Source: Candidatus Sphingobacterium stercoripullorum (lineage in GTDB: Bacteria; Bacteroidota; Bacteroidia; Sphingobacteriales; Sphingobacteriaceae). From it: a stretch of DNA of 14,193 nucleotides. Under the pieces are notes generated by a model. The model ran no database searches. It was not told the origin of the DNA and was given only the letters and a program-made list of their open reading frames with translations. How positions within the stretch are numbered: position 1 is the first letter of the stretch; the number at the start of each line of letters is the position of its first letter. This document shows, piece after piece, positions 1 to 7,178 of this stretch. Where the stretch lies: assembly GCA_019114715.1 (NCBI GenBank), contig DXEZ01000335.1, positions 1 to 14,193 on the forward strand, read 5' to 3'. The position numbers and the translations under genes were made by a program.

Positions 1-37
1 TTTGTTGGTGTTTTCAATGATTTCTGTTTATTTTCCT

Positions 38-45
38 TAGTTTTG
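38..45 (+). promoter_or_regulatory. Bacteroidota -7 box for the permease gene
   Basis: TAGTTTTG matches the Bacteroidota primary sigma factor -7 consensus TAnnTTTG exactly and ends 8 bases before the ATG. A possible weak -33 partner is TTTC at 12-15, 22 bases upstream. The predicted transcript would have a leader of only a few bases. Confidence 0.5.
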
Positions 46-53
46 GCCCTTGT

Positions 54-857
54 ATGGAGATAGGTGCCTATATATTAGCAATTCTTATTGGAGTTACACT
101 TGGATTGATTGGGAGCGGAGGTTCCATATTAACAGTTCCTATTTTAGTGTATCTCCTGAAAATTGAACCCGAATTAGCTACAGGCTATTCTTTATTTATT
201 GTGGGTATTTCTGCTTTGGTGGGATGGCTTTTTAAGGGGCGGAAAGGTCTTGTGGACTATAAAATGGTTTTCATATTTGGAATACCATCAATCTTCATGA
301 TTCTTTTTACGCGTAGTTTCATCATGCCAGTCATCCCTGAGGTGATATTTTCTGTGGGAGACATCGAGCTTAGTAAAGGGATGTTCCTAATGCTGCTCTT
401 TGCAGTCATCATGTTCTACGCTTCTATATCGATGATTAAACCCGTGAAAGAGAAAGCTTCTGATGAAAATACTCCAGCTAAATACAGTTTTGGAAATATT
501 TTTGTCAAAGGACTGTTTTTAGGACTCGTTACCGGAATGGTCGGCGCAGGAGGCGGATTTTTAATTGTTCCAACCTTAGTTCTTTTTGCAGGAATGCCGA
601 TGCATAAAGCAGTAGCAACTTCGCTTGCATTGGTTTCTTTCAATGCACTTATTGGTTTCTTAGGCTATATCAATGTGGATTCCAATCCAGTTGATTGGAT
701 GCTGCTCATGTATTTTTCTTTGGCGGCAATTGTGGGGATATTTATAGGGGATTATTTAGCGAAGTACATTAGTGGAGTTCTCTTAAAAAGGGGGTTTGGT
801 TTTTTCGTGCTTTCTATGGCAATCTTCATTCTTCTAATTGAAGTCCTCACCGTTTAA
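54..857 (+). CDS. TauE/SafE (TSUP) family membrane permease
   Basis: A 267-residue, very hydrophobic protein of the TauE/SafE/TSUP family, inner-membrane permeases linked to export or uptake of sulfite, sulfonates or other small organic anions; the substrate cannot be read from sequence. The family is an internal duplication, and both halves show the glycine-rich signature: IGSGGSILTVP near residues 19-29 and VGAGGGFLIVP near 163-173, each within a membrane helix. I count roughly eight hydrophobic segments, as usual for the family, and the length is typical. The ATG at 54 is the natural start because a transmembrane helix begins at once. A TAnnTTTG box lies 8 bases upstream and there is no Shine-Dalgarno sequence. 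The gene stands alone on the plus strand and converges on mfd; neighbours give no substrate clue. Confidence 0.88.
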   Translation: MEIGAYILAILIGVTLGLIGSGGSILTVPILVYLLKIEPELATGYSLFIVGISALVGWLFKGRKGLVDYKMVFIFGIPSIFMILFTRSFIMPVIPEVIFSVGDIELSKGMFLMLLFAVIMFYASISMIKPVKEKASDENTPAKYSFGNIFVKGLFLGLVTGMVGAGGGFLIVPTLVLFAGMPMHKAVATSLALVSFNALIGFLGYINVDSNPVDWMLLMYFSLAAIVGIFIGDYLAKYISGVLLKRGFGFFVLSMAIFILLIEVLTV

Positions 858-1026
858 ATTGTGTAAGAGGCTCCTGTATCGCCCCACTCACATCTTTAAA
901 CTTGTGCTGCTTCACGCGCGCTACTCCTTTCCCTTTGTGTTTGTCTAGAGAACCCGGATGTATTATTGCGGTTTTACGTTTTGGTGGGTGATTTGATTCA
1001 GTGTTGCAATTGCGTTTTGAATGCTG
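847..1026 (-). other. Start-less coding-like reading frame across the mfd 3' end
   Basis: On the minus strand, in the -1 frame relative to mfd, reading is open for about 60 codons from a stop at 1027-1029 to a TGA at 847-849. It contains no ATG. The part beyond the mfd stop translates to a plausible basic peptide including HPGSLDKHKGKGVARV and ending in QEPLTQFKR. The junction 858-962 is about half G+C by hand count, richer than the genes around it, which is unexpected for an intergenic spacer in A+T-rich DNA. It could be the tail of a decayed gene, a -1 C-terminal extension of Mfd, or chance. I do not recognise the peptide and see no convincing slippery heptamer. Confidence 0.25.
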
Positions 1027-4000
1027 CTAATCCCTTCTATAGCTATCCGAAGCTGCCCTTTGACTTGCTTTAAATTGGTGCGCGTAGGATTGCTTTGCAC
1101 GAACTCCAACACTTTGCCAAACTGGTCGCTCTCGAAATAAGGTGAAGCTTCGTTGTTTATGAAGTACCCGCGTAGCAGCTGTTTTTTATAGGAGATTTTT
1201 TCAAGTCCAATTTGTTTACCTAACCATTGTAAGTGTAAGGTTTGGAATAGGTTTTTTACAGCAGTAGGAATGGCTCCAAAGCGATCTTCTATAGTTTTTT
1301 GGAACTTATCGAGCTCTTCTTGATTATCAATTTTTGCAAGTTCACTATATAGGTTGTAACGCTCTGTAGAGTTGGTGACATATTGATCCGGTATTAAGGC
1401 TTCAATATCTGTATCGATTTGTGTGAATGTTACAAAAGGTCTAGGCTTCTGATCTTTAAATAAATCTTTGAACTCGTCGTCTTTAAGCTCTTGGACGGCT
1501 TCATCTAAAATCTGATTGTAAGTTTCAAAACCAATCTCAGCAATAAAGCCAGATTGCTCTGCACCCAATAAGTTACCCGACCCACGAATGTCTAAGTCTC
1601 TCATGGCTACTTGGAATCCCGATCCTAGGTCAGAGAACTCTTCCACTGCTGATAATCGTTTATAGGCCTCAGTCGTCAGGGTAGATAGCGGCGGGCTTAA
1701 CAAATAGCAAAATGCCTTTGTGTTGGATCTTCCCACGCGGCCCCTCATTTGGTGTAAATCGCTTAGACCAAACATGTGCGCATCATTGATTATTATCGTG
1801 TTCGCATTCGGTATATCTAAGCCCGCTTCTATAATGGTAGTAGCCACTAAGACATCGAAGCGGTGATTGATAAAGTCCATCATGACGCTTTCCAGTTTAT
1901 CTCCGTCTAGCTGTCCATGTGCAATTCCTACTTCAGCATCAGGTACTAGCCTTTTAATCATATTGGCTAAATCGGGGAGGTCTGCAACACGATTGTGGAT
2001 GAAAAACACTTGTCCATTTCTCTCCACTTCAAAGTTAACAGCTTCTTGAATTAAGTTTTCATTAAAGACATGCAACTCAGTTTGTACTGGCTGACGGTTT
2101 GGTGGTGGAGTGGAGATGATACTCAAGTCTCTTGCTCCCATTAAGGAGAAATGTAGAGTCCTTGGTATGGGAGTTGCTGATAAGGTCAAACAATCGACGT
2201 TCGCCCTTAAAGCTTTGAGCTTCTCTTTGACCGATACACCAAATTTTTGCTCTTCATCAATCACCAGTAGGCCGAGATCTTTAAATTGAACGTCTTTACT
2301 CACCAATCTGTGGGTACCAATTATAATATCAATCTTACCATCTTTTAGCTTTTTTAAAGACTCCTTGATTTGTTTAGATGTTTTAAATCTGTTGATATAA
2401 TCAATATTACATGGGAAGTCCTTGAGGCGCTCTTCGAAAGTTCTGTAATGCTGCATAGCCAGAATCGTAGTAGGCACGAGTACGGCTACCTGTTTACTAT
2501 CAGCTACTGCTTTAAATGCTGCACGTATAGCTACCTCTGTTTTTCCAAAGCCTACGTCTCCACATACAAGTCTATCCATGGGATGTGGAGACTCCATGTC
2601 TGCTTTTACGTCTGCTGTTGCTTTTTCCTGGTCCGGCGTGTCTTCATAAATGAATGACGCTTCTAGCTCATTTTGGAGGTAGGTGTCTGGGCTAAATGCA
2701 TTACCCGTTTGTGACTTGCGTTGCGCATACAACTTGATCAGGTCTCGAGCAATATCTTTTACCTTGCTCTTAGTTTTTCTCTTTAACTTATCCCATGCGT
2801 CACTTCCTAGTTTGTTTAACTTCGGAGTAGTTCCTTCCTTGCCCGAGTATTTTGAGATTCTATTCAGCGAGTTGATATTGACATAAAGTAGATCGTTGTC
2901 TGCGTATAATAGCCTGATGTTTTCCTGCATTTTGCCGTTGACTTCAACCTTTTCTAATCCGGCATATTTCCCTATTCCGTGATCTATATGTGTTACAAAA
3001 TCTCCCGGTTTGAGGTCTCTTAACTCTTTTAGTGTGATTGCTTTGCTCTTCTCAAACCCTTTTCTTTTCTGATTTTTATAAAATCTGTTGAAAATTTGGT
3101 GATCTGTATAACAGGCGATATTTAAATCATGGCTTATAAAGCCTTCGCTTATTGATTGGAAAACAGGGGAGAACTCTACTTGTTGGCCCATGTCTTCAAA
3201 GATAGATTGGAGTCTATTGATTTGTTTCGATGAATCCGAACAGAGGTAGTTTTGTATGTTCCTCTTGGTGTTCTCAATTAGGTTATGCGCTAAAAGATTA
3301 AAATCGCGGTGGAAGGAAGGTTGTGGTGATAGATTGAACTGTAAAACGTTTTTTGTTTTAAATGAAAATTGCTTTCCAAATTCATTCAAATCAAAAGCCA
3401 TTAATTTTTCATTCAATTCAGTTAAATCAATGAATGTGTCTTTTGGATCCTTCCATTCTTTGTTTAATTCCTTGTCTTTATCCGATAGGTTTTCCCAGAG
3501 CTCAAGGGCATATTCTCTACCTTTTAAGATTTTATCTTTAATTAAGGGGGCCTCTTTAATCCATATTTGCGTATCTCGATTTAAATAGTTGAATAAAGGG
3601 ATGGATTGTTGTTCTTCCCTTTCCGATTGAATATTAGGAATGATATGAATTAAGTTGAAGTTTTCTTTAGATAGCTGGCTTTCAACTTCAAAGGAGCGTA
3701 TGCTTTCTAGTTCGTTTCCGAAAAACTCCAATCGGTAGGGGTAATTGTATGAAAATGAAAAGATGTCTACTATCCCCCCACGAATAGCAAATTCTCCAGG
3801 TTGATACACAAAATCTGTTCGTTCAAAGCCTTGGTCATACAGGTGCTGATTCAAGGTGTCGATTTCTAGTTCCATACCTGCTTTAAGGGTCAGGGCATTT
3901 TCTGCTAGCTCATTTTGATTGATGACCCTTTCGGTGATTCCTTCTGTATAGGTAACAATGAGCTGTCCCTTGTCTTCGTTATAAAGCTCGCTTAGGGTTT

Positions 4001-4334
4001 CGGCTCTTTGCAAGATCTGACTGCTACTTGGCTGGATGATTTCAAATGGTTTTCGAAATGAGCTGGGAAAGAAAAGCACTTTACGGCCAGAGATATTTTC
4101 AAGATCACCGGCAAAATACAATGCGGATTCGTGATCGGGAAGAATAAACAATTGACTGTTCGGTTGTTTTAAAAACACAGAAGTTGCAAATAGGCTCTCT
4201 GAGGAACCAATTAGGCCTCTTAACTGGAATGCTTTATCGCTGGATTGTGTACGGTTTATTAAAGCTTTTGCTTGTACACTATTTTGAAATGCTTGGATTA
4301 CTTTCTCTATACTCACTAGAACTAATTTTGGCAA
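963..4334 (-). CDS. mfd: Transcription-repair coupling factor Mfd
   Basis: Mfd (TRCF) is a DNA translocase that pushes RNA polymerase stalled at lesions off the template and recruits the UvrABC excision machinery. The length is near the family norm. Domains in order: UvrB-homologous N-terminal modules (about 1-400); the CarD-like RNA-polymerase-interacting domain (about 430-510, GDFVTHIDHGIGKY); helicase lobe 1 with Walker A GDVGFGKTE near 588, DEEQ box near 692 and SATPIPRTL; lobe 2 with TTIIEAGLDIP near 833 and QMRGRVGRS near 863; and the C-terminal TRCF domain (about 975-1090). DEEQKFG in place of the E. coli DEEHRFG is, as I recall, usual in Bacteroidota. The start is uncertain: the longest frame begins at a TTG (4332-4334), while a GTG at 4314-4316 gives MSIEKVIQAF; no in-frame ATG is near. 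It lies 177 bases downstream of the M23 peptidase gene and has its own -7 box. Confidence 0.97.
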   Translation of the reverse strand: MPKLVLVSIEKVIQAFQNSVQAKALINRTQSSDKAFQLRGLIGSSESLFATSVFLKQPNSQLFILPDHESALYFAGDLENISGRKVLFFPSSFRKPFEIIQPSSSQILQRAETLSELYNEDKGQLIVTYTEGITERVINQNELAENALTLKAGMELEIDTLNQHLYDQGFERTDFVYQPGEFAIRGGIVDIFSFSYNYPYRLEFFGNELESIRSFEVESQLSKENFNLIHIIPNIQSEREEQQSIPLFNYLNRDTQIWIKEAPLIKDKILKGREYALELWENLSDKDKELNKEWKDPKDTFIDLTELNEKLMAFDLNEFGKQFSFKTKNVLQFNLSPQPSFHRDFNLLAHNLIENTKRNIQNYLCSDSSKQINRLQSIFEDMGQQVEFSPVFQSISEGFISHDLNIACYTDHQIFNRFYKNQKRKGFEKSKAITLKELRDLKPGDFVTHIDHGIGKYAGLEKVEVNGKMQENIRLLYADNDLLYVNINSLNRISKYSGKEGTTPKLNKLGSDAWDKLKRKTKSKVKDIARDLIKLYAQRKSQTGNAFSPDTYLQNELEASFIYEDTPDQEKATADVKADMESPHPMDRLVCGDVGFGKTEVAIRAAFKAVADSKQVAVLVPTTILAMQHYRTFEERLKDFPCNIDYINRFKTSKQIKESLKKLKDGKIDIIIGTHRLVSKDVQFKDLGLLVIDEEQKFGVSVKEKLKALRANVDCLTLSATPIPRTLHFSLMGARDLSIISTPPPNRQPVQTELHVFNENLIQEAVNFEVERNGQVFFIHNRVADLPDLANMIKRLVPDAEVGIAHGQLDGDKLESVMMDFINHRFDVLVATTIIEAGLDIPNANTIIINDAHMFGLSDLHQMRGRVGRSNTKAFCYLLSPPLSTLTTEAYKRLSAVEEFSDLGSGFQVAMRDLDIRGSGNLLGAEQSGFIAEIGFETYNQILDEAVQELKDDEFKDLFKDQKPRPFVTFTQIDTDIEALIPDQYVTNSTERYNLYSELAKIDNQEELDKFQKTIEDRFGAIPTAVKNLFQTLHLQWLGKQIGLEKISYKKQLLRGYFINNEASPYFESDQFGKVLEFVQSNPTRTNLKQVKGQLRIAIEGISSIQNAIATLNQITHQNVKPQ

Positions 4335-4376
4335 ATTTAAAGAAATTCATTTACAATCTTCGTTTTATACGAAATG

Positions 4377-4384
4377 CAAAGGTA
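4377..4384 (-). promoter_or_regulatory. -7 box for mfd
   Basis: On the minus strand this reads TACCTTTG, a full match to TAnnTTTG. The predicted transcription start is near 4370, giving a leader of about 35-55 bases depending on whether the TTG or GTG start is used. No TTTG is seen at the -33 position; instead an inverted repeat (AGAGC-TATT-GCTCT, 4398-4411) lies there. Confidence 0.5.
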
Positions 4385-4397
4385 TGTCTATTTTTTG

Positions 4398-4411
4398 AGA
4401 GCTATTGCTCT
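4398..4411. repeat. Inverted repeat in the mfd promoter region
   Basis: AGAGC, a 4-base loop TATT, then GCTCT: a perfect 5-bp inverted repeat over the expected -33 region of the mfd promoter. It is not a terminator for the minus-strand M23 gene, because in that direction an A-run, not a T-run, follows. It could be an operator or chance. Confidence 0.25.
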
Positions 4412-4511
4412 GGATCCAAAATTAGGTGAATAGGACTAAATATCAAATAGCAAAATCGATGTGTTCTCATATATGCACTTATGGTGCTACTGAATGCCTT
4501 ATGTCTAGAAG

Positions 4512-5375
4512 TTAAAACTGAAAGAACTTTTGGGGATTGATTTTCCGGCCATTGTGTAGTATTTCATAGTGCAGGTGCGGTCCAGTGCTTCTACCGGTGC
4601 TTCCTAAAAGTCCGACTGTATGGCCCACTTCTACGCGCTGACCTTTACGGACTCTTGTTTTTGATAAGTGTGCGTAGCGTGTTTCAAAACCATCGGCATG
4701 TCTGACCATAACTACATATCCATACCCGCCCTTATATCCTGAAAAAGTAACCGTACCGCTTGCAGTGGAACGAATTGGTTCTCCTGTTCTACCTTTGAAG
4801 TCGACTCCAGAGTGTAGCTCCCTGCCTCTTTTTGTAAAAGGGTTTCGTCGGTAACCGAACCTAGAGGTTATTCTTCCGTAGTGTGGTACACCAATCGGCG
4901 TATAGGTAAGTTTTTTATCTATTTTTTTAACTGTCTCTTCGTAATAAGCAGTTAAATCTGCAAGTGTAGTATTCTTTTCGATGGGACCTCCCATGGGGTT
5001 TTTTCTGTCCTTATGCTGGGTGTCTAGATTTATACTTTTCAAGCCTCTTTTCTTAAGCTTACTGTTAATCTCATGCAAGGTGCTATCTATTGCATCGTAG
5101 GTTTTTCTAACTTCATCAAAGTCAGATTCTTTATGAAGCCCTTCAACTGTTAATTTAAACTTCGCTTTTTTTAGTTCGTCAATTTGGTGTGTGTAGTGAT
5201 TAACAGTCTTTGCCTGCATACTTTTAACAACTAGGGAGACGCTTAAAGTTAATGCGAAAAGTAGTGATGCCAACAACCATTTCCAATTCTTTAGAAAGAA
5301 AGTTGGCACGGTTATTTCAGTATATTTTTGTCCATCTTTTCCTTTGAATACGATGGGAGTATTTTTCTTTTGCAT
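4512..5375 (-). CDS. Membrane-anchored M23 (LytM-type) metallopeptidase
   Basis: A 287-residue protein with a short basic cytoplasmic N-terminus, one transmembrane helix (about 30-52, WLLASLLFALTLSVSLVV), a lysine-rich segment likely to be coiled-coil (about 53-165), and a C-terminal LytM/peptidase M23 domain (about 170-287). The domain carries the zinc and catalytic motifs: HSGVDF (HxxxD) near 187-192, YAHLS, and HLHYEI near 266. The family cleaves peptide cross-links in peptidoglycan, and all key residues are present, so it should be active rather than an EnvC/NlpD-type activator. The domain would face the periplasm. In Bacteroidota such proteins are assigned to cell-wall remodelling or division; the exact role is inference. 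The ATG at 5375 puts the basic segment before the membrane helix. It is transcribed divergently from mutY and toward mfd. Confidence 0.92.
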   Translation of the reverse strand: MQKKNTPIVFKGKDGQKYTEITVPTFFLKNWKWLLASLLFALTLSVSLVVKSMQAKTVNHYTHQIDELKKAKFKLTVEGLHKESDFDEVRKTYDAIDSTLHEINSKLKKRGLKSINLDTQHKDRKNPMGGPIEKNTTLADLTAYYEETVKKIDKKLTYTPIGVPHYGRITSRFGYRRNPFTKRGRELHSGVDFKGRTGEPIRSTASGTVTFSGYKGGYGYVVMVRHADGFETRYAHLSKTRVRKGQRVEVGHTVGLLGSTGRSTGPHLHYEILHNGRKINPQKFFQF

Positions 5376-5379
5376 GACT

Positions 5380-5391
5380 ATCCTATAGGAT
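5380..5391. repeat. 12-bp perfect palindrome ahead of the M23 peptidase
   Basis: ATCCTATAGGAT is a perfect palindrome ending 4 bases before the ATG of the minus-strand peptidase gene. It could be an operator or could mask the start codon region in the mRNA. It may also be chance. Confidence 0.35.
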
Positions 5392-5534
5392 CATTTTTCA
5401 AATTCACAGTGAAGATACACAACTTTTATTGACATAACCTGAGGATTTAACAGTTTTTAGCATTTTTAACATTTGCCAACTGGTTGATTATGATTGTAAT
5501 GGTGTGTTTCTCAATGTTTGGCTAATTCAGATGG

Positions 5535-5565
5535 TTTCTTAAAAGAAATGCAGATTCTATTTTTG
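5535..5565 (+). promoter_or_regulatory. Promoter of mutY
   Basis: TTTC (5535-5538) and TATTTTTG (5558-5565) are separated by exactly 19 bases, fitting the Bacteroidota -33 (TTTG) and -7 (TAnnTTTG) consensus with one mismatch. Transcription would begin near 5570-5572, giving a leader of about 10 bases before the ATG at 5582. Confidence 0.5.
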
Positions 5566-5581
5566 TATCTTGGCCCCACGA

Positions 5582-6652
5582 ATGGATGCTGCAATTAAAA
5601 TACAATTTTCCAAGCTGTTGATTTCTTGGTATAAAGAGAATGCAAGGGACTTACCTTGGAGAGAAACCAGAGATCCTTATTTGATCTGGGTGTCGGAAAT
5701 TATTCTCCAACAGACGCGGATTGATCAAGGTCTGCCTTATTATTTAAAGTTTGCAACTGTTTTTCCAACAGTTCAGGATCTTGCAAGAGCTGATTTGGAT
5801 TATGTTTTATCGCTATGGCAGGGTCTGGGCTATTATTCTAGAGCACGGAATATGCACAAGGCAGCTAAAATGGTCGTTGAGGAGTTTCATGGGGCTTTCC
5901 CAGCTACATATAGCGAACTGATTAAGCTTCCAGGAGTTGGCGATTACACGGCATCGGCAATTTCTTCTATCGTTATTCAAGAGGGGAATGCTGTGGTGGA
6001 TGGAAACGTTTTCCGGGTACTGGCCCGGGTGTTTGATATAGACACCCCTATAGATACTACCCTAGGTAAACGGCAGTTTAAAGAACTAGCCCAAGAGCTG
6101 TTGGATGAAAAACATCCAGGGAAGTACAATCAAGCCTTAATGGATTTCGGGTCTGTACACTGTAAAGCTAAAGGTCCTTTGTGCGTGAGTTGTATGTTTA
6201 ATGAGTCTTGTATGGCTTATCGTTTAAATAAGGTTGATGTTTTACCTAAAAAACAAGGAAAGCAAAAAATAAGAAACAGGTATTTTCATTATTTCATCAT
6301 TAAGAGTAAAAAAGGGCTCCTTATGTATCAGCGTCATCATGATGATGTTTGGCAAGGGCTTTTTGAATTTCCAGTCCTTGAAACAAAAGAGGAGTTAAGT
6401 TTAGAAGAGTTAACCCAACTTGATGCATTTAAGGCGTGTTTTGGAGATAGGAATCCTTTGTTATTAGAGGGCAATATCAAGCATGTTTTGTCCCATCAAA
6501 GGATTTTTGCAAACTTTTATATTCTTGGTGGGGAAGTTGAACCAGATATTCTAGAGAAGTACCAGTGGCGCTATTATAATTCAGAAAAGATCGCTAAATT
6601 AGCTAAGCATAAATTGATTTTTTCGTTTTTAGAAAAACATAGACTGTTGTAA
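5582..6652 (+). CDS. mutY: A/G-specific adenine DNA glycosylase MutY
   Basis: MutY removes adenine mispaired with 8-oxoguanine, preventing G-to-T transversions. The N-terminal HhH-GPD domain has the catalytic glutamate in SEIILQQT (Glu39 from this start), the hairpin LPGVGDYTASA near 116-126, and the catalytic aspartate in VVDGNVFRVLAR (Asp140). The 4Fe-4S loop is intact: C-x6-C-x2-C-x5-C at 194, 201, 204 and 210. The C-terminal NUDIX-like domain that reads 8-oxoguanine begins near 230 and contains a VLSHQRI loop equivalent to the FSH loop of Geobacillus MutY. A tyrosine sits in the hairpin where E. coli has serine, as in Geobacillus. The frame extends to a TTG at 5570, but I prefer the ATG at 5582 because the TTG falls in the promoter region. 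ssb follows after 23 bases. Confidence 0.96.
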   Translation: MDAAIKIQFSKLLISWYKENARDLPWRETRDPYLIWVSEIILQQTRIDQGLPYYLKFATVFPTVQDLARADLDYVLSLWQGLGYYSRARNMHKAAKMVVEEFHGAFPATYSELIKLPGVGDYTASAISSIVIQEGNAVVDGNVFRVLARVFDIDTPIDTTLGKRQFKELAQELLDEKHPGKYNQALMDFGSVHCKAKGPLCVSCMFNESCMAYRLNKVDVLPKKQGKQKIRNRYFHYFIIKSKKGLLMYQRHHDDVWQGLFEFPVLETKEELSLEELTQLDAFKACFGDRNPLLLEGNIKHVLSHQRIFANFYILGGEVEPDILEKYQWRYYNSEKIAKLAKHKLIFSFLEKHRLL

Positions 6653-6675
6653 ACTATAGTATAAATTGAATAAGT

Positions 6676-7113
6676 ATGTCTAGCGTTAATAAAGTGATAC
6701 TAGTCGGGCATCTAGGGAAAGATCCCGAAATCAGGTATTTAGAAGGGAATATTAGTGTCGTTAACTTCCCCTTAGCTACCTCCGAAAATTACGTAAAAGA
6801 TGGGAAGAGAATAGAACAAACCGAATGGCACAATATAGTTATGTGGAGAGGACTAGCAGACGTGGCGGCGAAATATTTAACAAAAGGAAGGTTAGTATAC
6901 ATAGAGGGAAAGTTAAGAACAAGATCTTACGAAGATAAAGAAGGGGTGAGGAGATATAGCACGGAGATTGTTGCAGATAGCTTCAACATGCTGGGCCGCA
7001 GATCGGACTTTGAGGCTAATCCGAGTTCGAAAACAGCTAATCCAGACAACGTTCAAGAGCAGGAAGTCGATTTTAAAGAAAATGACGACGACCAAGAAGG
7101 GATTCCGTTTTAG
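6676..7113 (+). CDS. ssb: Single-stranded DNA-binding protein SSB
   Basis: A 145-residue SSB that coats single-stranded DNA in replication, recombination and repair. The OB-fold covers about residues 1-108: NKVILVGHLGKDPEIRY, NFPLATSE and EWHNIVMWRGLA, then an IEGKLRTRSYEDKEG strand region. After a low-complexity linker, the protein ends in the acidic tip DDDQEGIPF, the conserved docking site for SSB-interacting proteins, so the gene is complete. It starts 23 bases after mutY, probably in the same transcript; mutY-ssb adjacency is common in Bacteroidota. In gliding flavobacteria ssb is followed by gldE and gldD, which are absent here; pheS follows instead. Confidence 0.95.
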   Translation: MSSVNKVILVGHLGKDPEIRYLEGNISVVNFPLATSENYVKDGKRIEQTEWHNIVMWRGLADVAAKYLTKGRLVYIEGKLRTRSYEDKEGVRRYSTEIVADSFNMLGRRSDFEANPSSKTANPDNVQEQEVDFKENDDDQEGIPF

Positions 7114-7141
7114 TTGTAAAAAACGATATTTTACTAGTAAC

Positions 7142-7174
7142 TTTCAGATGTTTTATTAATTTGCTTTATCTTTG
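7142..7174 (+). promoter_or_regulatory. Promoter of pheS, possibly leaderless
   Basis: TATCTTTG (7167-7174) matches TAnnTTTG exactly, with TTTC at 7142-7145, 21 bases upstream, as a near -33 box. Only four bases (AGCC) separate the -7 box from the ATG, so the expected transcription start falls at or next to the A of the start codon. Confidence 0.55.
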
Positions 7175-7178
7175 AGCC

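Larger units (their letters stand above)
5376..5581. other. Divergent intergenic region, M23 peptidase / mutY
   Basis: About 206 bases between the peptidase and mutY starts. It holds a good plus-strand promoter for mutY (5535-5565) and a 12-bp palindrome (5380-5391) in the predicted peptidase leader. The best minus-strand -7 candidate is TGAATTTG at 5399-5406 (one mismatch to TAnnTTTG) with no good -33 partner. I see no tRNA, small gene or riboswitch. Confidence 0.5.

Noticed and set aside
1867..3588. Several plus-strand open frames of 60-110 codons opposite mfd
   Set aside because: They lie wholly antisense to a well-supported gene, have no recognisable domain and no promoter of their own; they mirror mfd codon structure.
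4470..4490. Short hairpin GCAC-TTATG-GTGC downstream of the M23 gene
   Set aside because: Only a 4-bp stem and no T-run on the minus strand, so it is not a convincing terminator.
6968..7159. Plus-strand frame overlapping the end of ssb
   Set aside because: It is an out-of-frame reading of ssb, whose conserved acidic tip confirms the true frame.
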